Shown here in pieces: positions 61,876 to 64,000 of a stretch of DNA of 64,000 nucleotides (its first letter is position 1; the number at the start of each line of letters is the position of its first letter). The notes below the pieces were generated by a model, which worked only from the letters and a program-made list of their open reading frames with translations, searched no databases and had not been told where the DNA came from. The stretch is from Mycoplasma haemofelis str. Langford 1 (lineage in GTDB: Bacteria; Bacillota_I; Bacilli_A; Mycoplasmatales; Mycoplasmoidaceae): the NCBI RefSeq assembly GCF_000200735.1, contig NC_014970.1, forward strand, positions 248,001-312,000, in the 5' to 3' direction. A program made the position numbers and the translations under genes.

Positions 61876-62354
61876 TAGGCACTCTTAGCTTTAGCTTCTT
61901 CCTGCTCTTGCTTCTGAAGGTCTAAACCTTTTTGTAATCAGTCTGTGTGTTGCAGGATGGGTGTATAGTATCACTTTTCATCCCCATCCTTAAACTCAGT
62001 GCTACTACCTCTTCAAACGTAAATATTCTTCTTAGGACTCCTTCTATCAAACAACTCGACGCATCTATTGGAGACGGCTTTCTTAAATAAACGCTCCCCT
62101 TTAATCCCTTCTAAAAAGCTTTCTGCATCCCCAACATAGGTGATGTCATTTATTGAGGCTTTCTCTTTTGTAAATTGGGCATTAAATCCACGAGCTTTAT
62201 AGATAGTACAACTCCTTAATTTTCAATTGGTTCTCGCTGTGGATGAAACTGCTTTTCAAGAGGAACCTACATAACTTCTAATACCTCCCGCTACAGCTCC
62301 TGCCGACCCAACAGCCCCCAACAAGGCCATTTTTAAAGTACCTTCTGCGACCAT
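61875..62354 (-). CDS. Family J protein, two cysteines
   Basis: 159 aa. MVAEGTLKMALLGAVGSAG, 'AGGIRSYVGSSWKAVSS', 'RTNWKLRSCTIYKARGFN', 'VSNRCVELFDRRSPKKNIY', 'EKWYYTPILQHTDW'. About the same as 22004 until a longer Lys/Gln/Glu-rich C-terminus (QKQEQEEAKAKSA). High conservation across 40 kb suggests a constrained role. Confidence 0.9.
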
Positions 62355-62356
62355 GA

Positions 62357-62965
62357 TTACTTAGTGCATCAAGAAACAGCGTTATCTAGTGTTTCCTTGT
62401 TTTTGTTATTAATAGGTTGTTTCTTACTTTCTGAACATCAAGCCTTAACGTGGGTGTATCCTGTGGTTGCTGCCGTGCTATTATCGATTCCTGATACCTT
62501 GTACTCTATTAACTTAGTTTTCGCATTAGTGAAAGCGGTCTCTCACTCTGTCTTATTGCTGTCGTTATCTTGCACAGCTATTCAACTCTTCCCACTTTGT
62601 AAAGATGTATCCTGAATTCTGAGAACACACCATTTGATGGCTTTATCTAGATTATCTTTGGAATCAAGATAGGAATCGCAAAGGGCTTTTAAAGCGACCT
62701 TGCCCTTATCTCCATCATCACTAGATAAATCTTCATTCTCCTTCTTGTGCTTATTGACTTCATTCATGAATCCGGTATCAGACTTAAATTCTTTGAAGAA
62801 TTCCTTGAACTTTCCATCATCCTTAACCACTTGATATCCTTCCTTTGATAGAACTTCTTTAACTGTAAGTTGCTCCGGAGAAAACAAACCCATTTGATAG
62901 GCAGCAAAAGCTCCTGTGCCAGCAACACCACTCGCTCCTGCCGCTCCGAAAGCCAATTTAGACAT
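62357..62965 (-). CDS. Family E four-cysteine protein
   Basis: 202 aa. MSKLAFGAAGASGVAGTG, 'AYQMGLFSPEQL'. Module 1 'LKALCDSYLDSKDNLDKA' to 'IKWCVLRIQDTSL'; module 2 'VKAWCSESKKQPINNKNK' to 'AVSWCTK'. Begins the third E-F-G2 series. Confidence 0.9.
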
Positions 62966-63654
62966 TACTTAGTACATCAAGATCTCACCTGTTTAAAGGT
63001 CTCATCTTCCGTTAGATTCTCGGGAACTATGTAACTATCTGCCTTCTTTCCACACTCATCTTTGTAATCGTCTGGAGCTGTAGTATCAGTCTTCTTGGAG
63101 TTCCATATAGACATGCTTCACGTGTCTGTAGTTTTGTAAGTAACATTGTTGTTATTCTTGGATACTACTTGAGCTTCCTTGTACTTACTTCAAGAAGCGT
63201 TTCAAGCCTCTGCATCTTCTCCTTTCTTTAGAAGGGTTAGGGATTTGTCTTCAGATAGTAATTCAGAGACTTTCTTGGGTCTGGAGCAGTACTTCTTAAC
63301 GTCTAAATATTCCTGTTTATTGGTATCTGTAACTTGTGCTTTGGATCTCTTAGAGCATTCGTCCTTAAATTCTTTAAAAGCCTTACTTTCTCCCTTCTTG
63401 TCCTTTCAATTAGATATCCCCCACTTATCCACATCTTTGTAGGTAGTGGATCCCTCTACTTTATGGTCATTTCTATATAGCTCTCAAGCTGCATCTCATT
63501 TGGCATCACTGTCATCTGTCATTAATACTCGGCCTTTTTCCTGTTTGAACAACTCAGATATAGGGGTAGTTTTATCTTTGAGAGCTAAGTACATACCTCC
63601 ACCGGCGGCCACAGTTCCTGCGGATCCTATAGCCCCAAGTAGTTTTATGTCCAT
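62965..63654 (-). CDS. Family F (A-like) four-cysteine protein
   Basis: 229 aa. MDIKLLGAIGSAGTVAAGGG, 'ISELFKQEKGRVLMTDDSD'. Module 1 'FKDECSKRSKAQV' to 'KKYCSRPKKVSELL'; module 2 'YKDECGKKADSYIVPENL' to 'VRSWCTK'. TAATG overlap with the E gene. Confidence 0.9.
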
Positions 63655-63663
63655 TAGATATGT

Positions 63664-64000
63664 CTAATCCGCTTTACAAAAGGCTTCTTGACTTTGGAAT
63701 TCTGATGATGATTCTCCTACGAATACTTCCAGCTTTGCTTTATCACATAAATCCTTAAGTTCTTTTCTGCGTGCTTCTGGAAAGGAGCTGGAATCTCCTT
63801 GGATTCCCTTTTTCAAAGTCTCTAAGACACTATCTAGAGACCAAGTACTATGGCCTTTCAAGCTAGTTAAGACAGTGTCTCACTTGTTCCCATCTGCCTT
63901 GGAAGTGGCATCTGCAATTCATTGTTTCCCAGACTTAGTAGCATCTTCATTGGTTTTGGAGCAGAAGGATTTAAAGTCTTGGAAGTTATTGGAGTTATCT
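63664..64000 (-). CDS. Family G2 four-cysteine protein, 5' part outside the window
   Basis: The last 111 codons are present, ending in TAG. Visible are the second Cys of module 1 ('FKSFCSKTNEDATKSG'), 'KWDTVLTSLKGHSTW', and module 2 'LKDLCDKAKLEVFVGE' to 'QEAFCKAD'. Matches the C-terminal halves of 49383 and 54882, so the block E-F-G2 continues beyond the window. Confidence 0.85.

Overview
The window reads as a chromosome segment of a haemotropic mycoplasma (haemoplasma). UGA must be read as Trp: the conserved C-terminal Trp-Cys dipeptide is spelled TGA-TGY or TGG-TGY interchangeably between neighbouring copies. With genetic code 4, nearly every base falls into tightly packed genes of about 130-240 codons. 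Base composition is about 40% GC by eye. I recall the Mycoplasma haemofelis/haemocanis group as having large tandem families of uncharacterised proteins of about 200 aa; the genus-level call rests on that memory and species is not resolved. I found no housekeeping gene, rRNA, tRNA, CRISPR or insertion sequence.

About 99 genes or gene fragments are called, and about 90 belong to one superfamily. Each of these has a short N-terminus with Lys, a Gly/Ala-rich hydrophobic stretch of about 20 aa (probable signal anchor, cell surface), a basic stretch, then two modules of about 90 aa, each with a Cys pair spaced about 15-30 aa, the second Cys usually following Trp or Tyr. I use these family names. 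A (plus strand, about 230 aa, 'YCTR..LV.DL' then a final 'WCTK'), with N-terminal subtypes alpha (GGIYFGTDL), beta (LAxxSVVGGG), gamma (AASATAAGAAYAGG) and delta (AAGALYMGG). B (about 210 aa, 'DKRLLF', 'LVSDWIW'). C (WCVVP) and C2 (two WC in module 1). D1/D2 (minus-strand pair). E ('KWCVLRI', 'KKLPIN'). F (minus-strand A-like, 'YCSRPKK'). G1-G4 ('EGC..IY.S', 'YCSK'). H1/H2 (plus, about 203 aa). S (short, one module). J (about 155 aa). M (membrane proteins without the modules).

Layout: 1-4503 plus, A genes, one unrelated 342-aa gene and a B gene. 4500-8031 mostly minus, D pair and three M genes. 8096-22011 plus, a 20-gene A/B run. 22004-25036 mixed, with a D pair and M. 25037-25387 is the only large gap. 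25388-32291 plus, A run ending in a frameshifted B gene. 32296-34182 minus D/C2. 34245-36743 plus. 36740-41243 minus C/G block. 41353-43244 plus. 43236-47617 minus, a second copy of that block. 47652-57556: two copies of a minus-strand E-F-G2-G1-E-F block, each facing short plus-strand S genes. 57556-64000: H genes and a third, incomplete E-F-G2 copy.

The genes work as runs. Same-strand neighbours abut or overlap by one base (TAATG), convergent neighbours often share stop codons on the two strands, and runs start in divergent gaps of about 35-110 bp. N-terminal and C-terminal types assort independently, and whole blocks are duplicated. This looks like a recombining repertoire of surface proteins; antigenic variation is an inference from organisation, not shown by the sequence.
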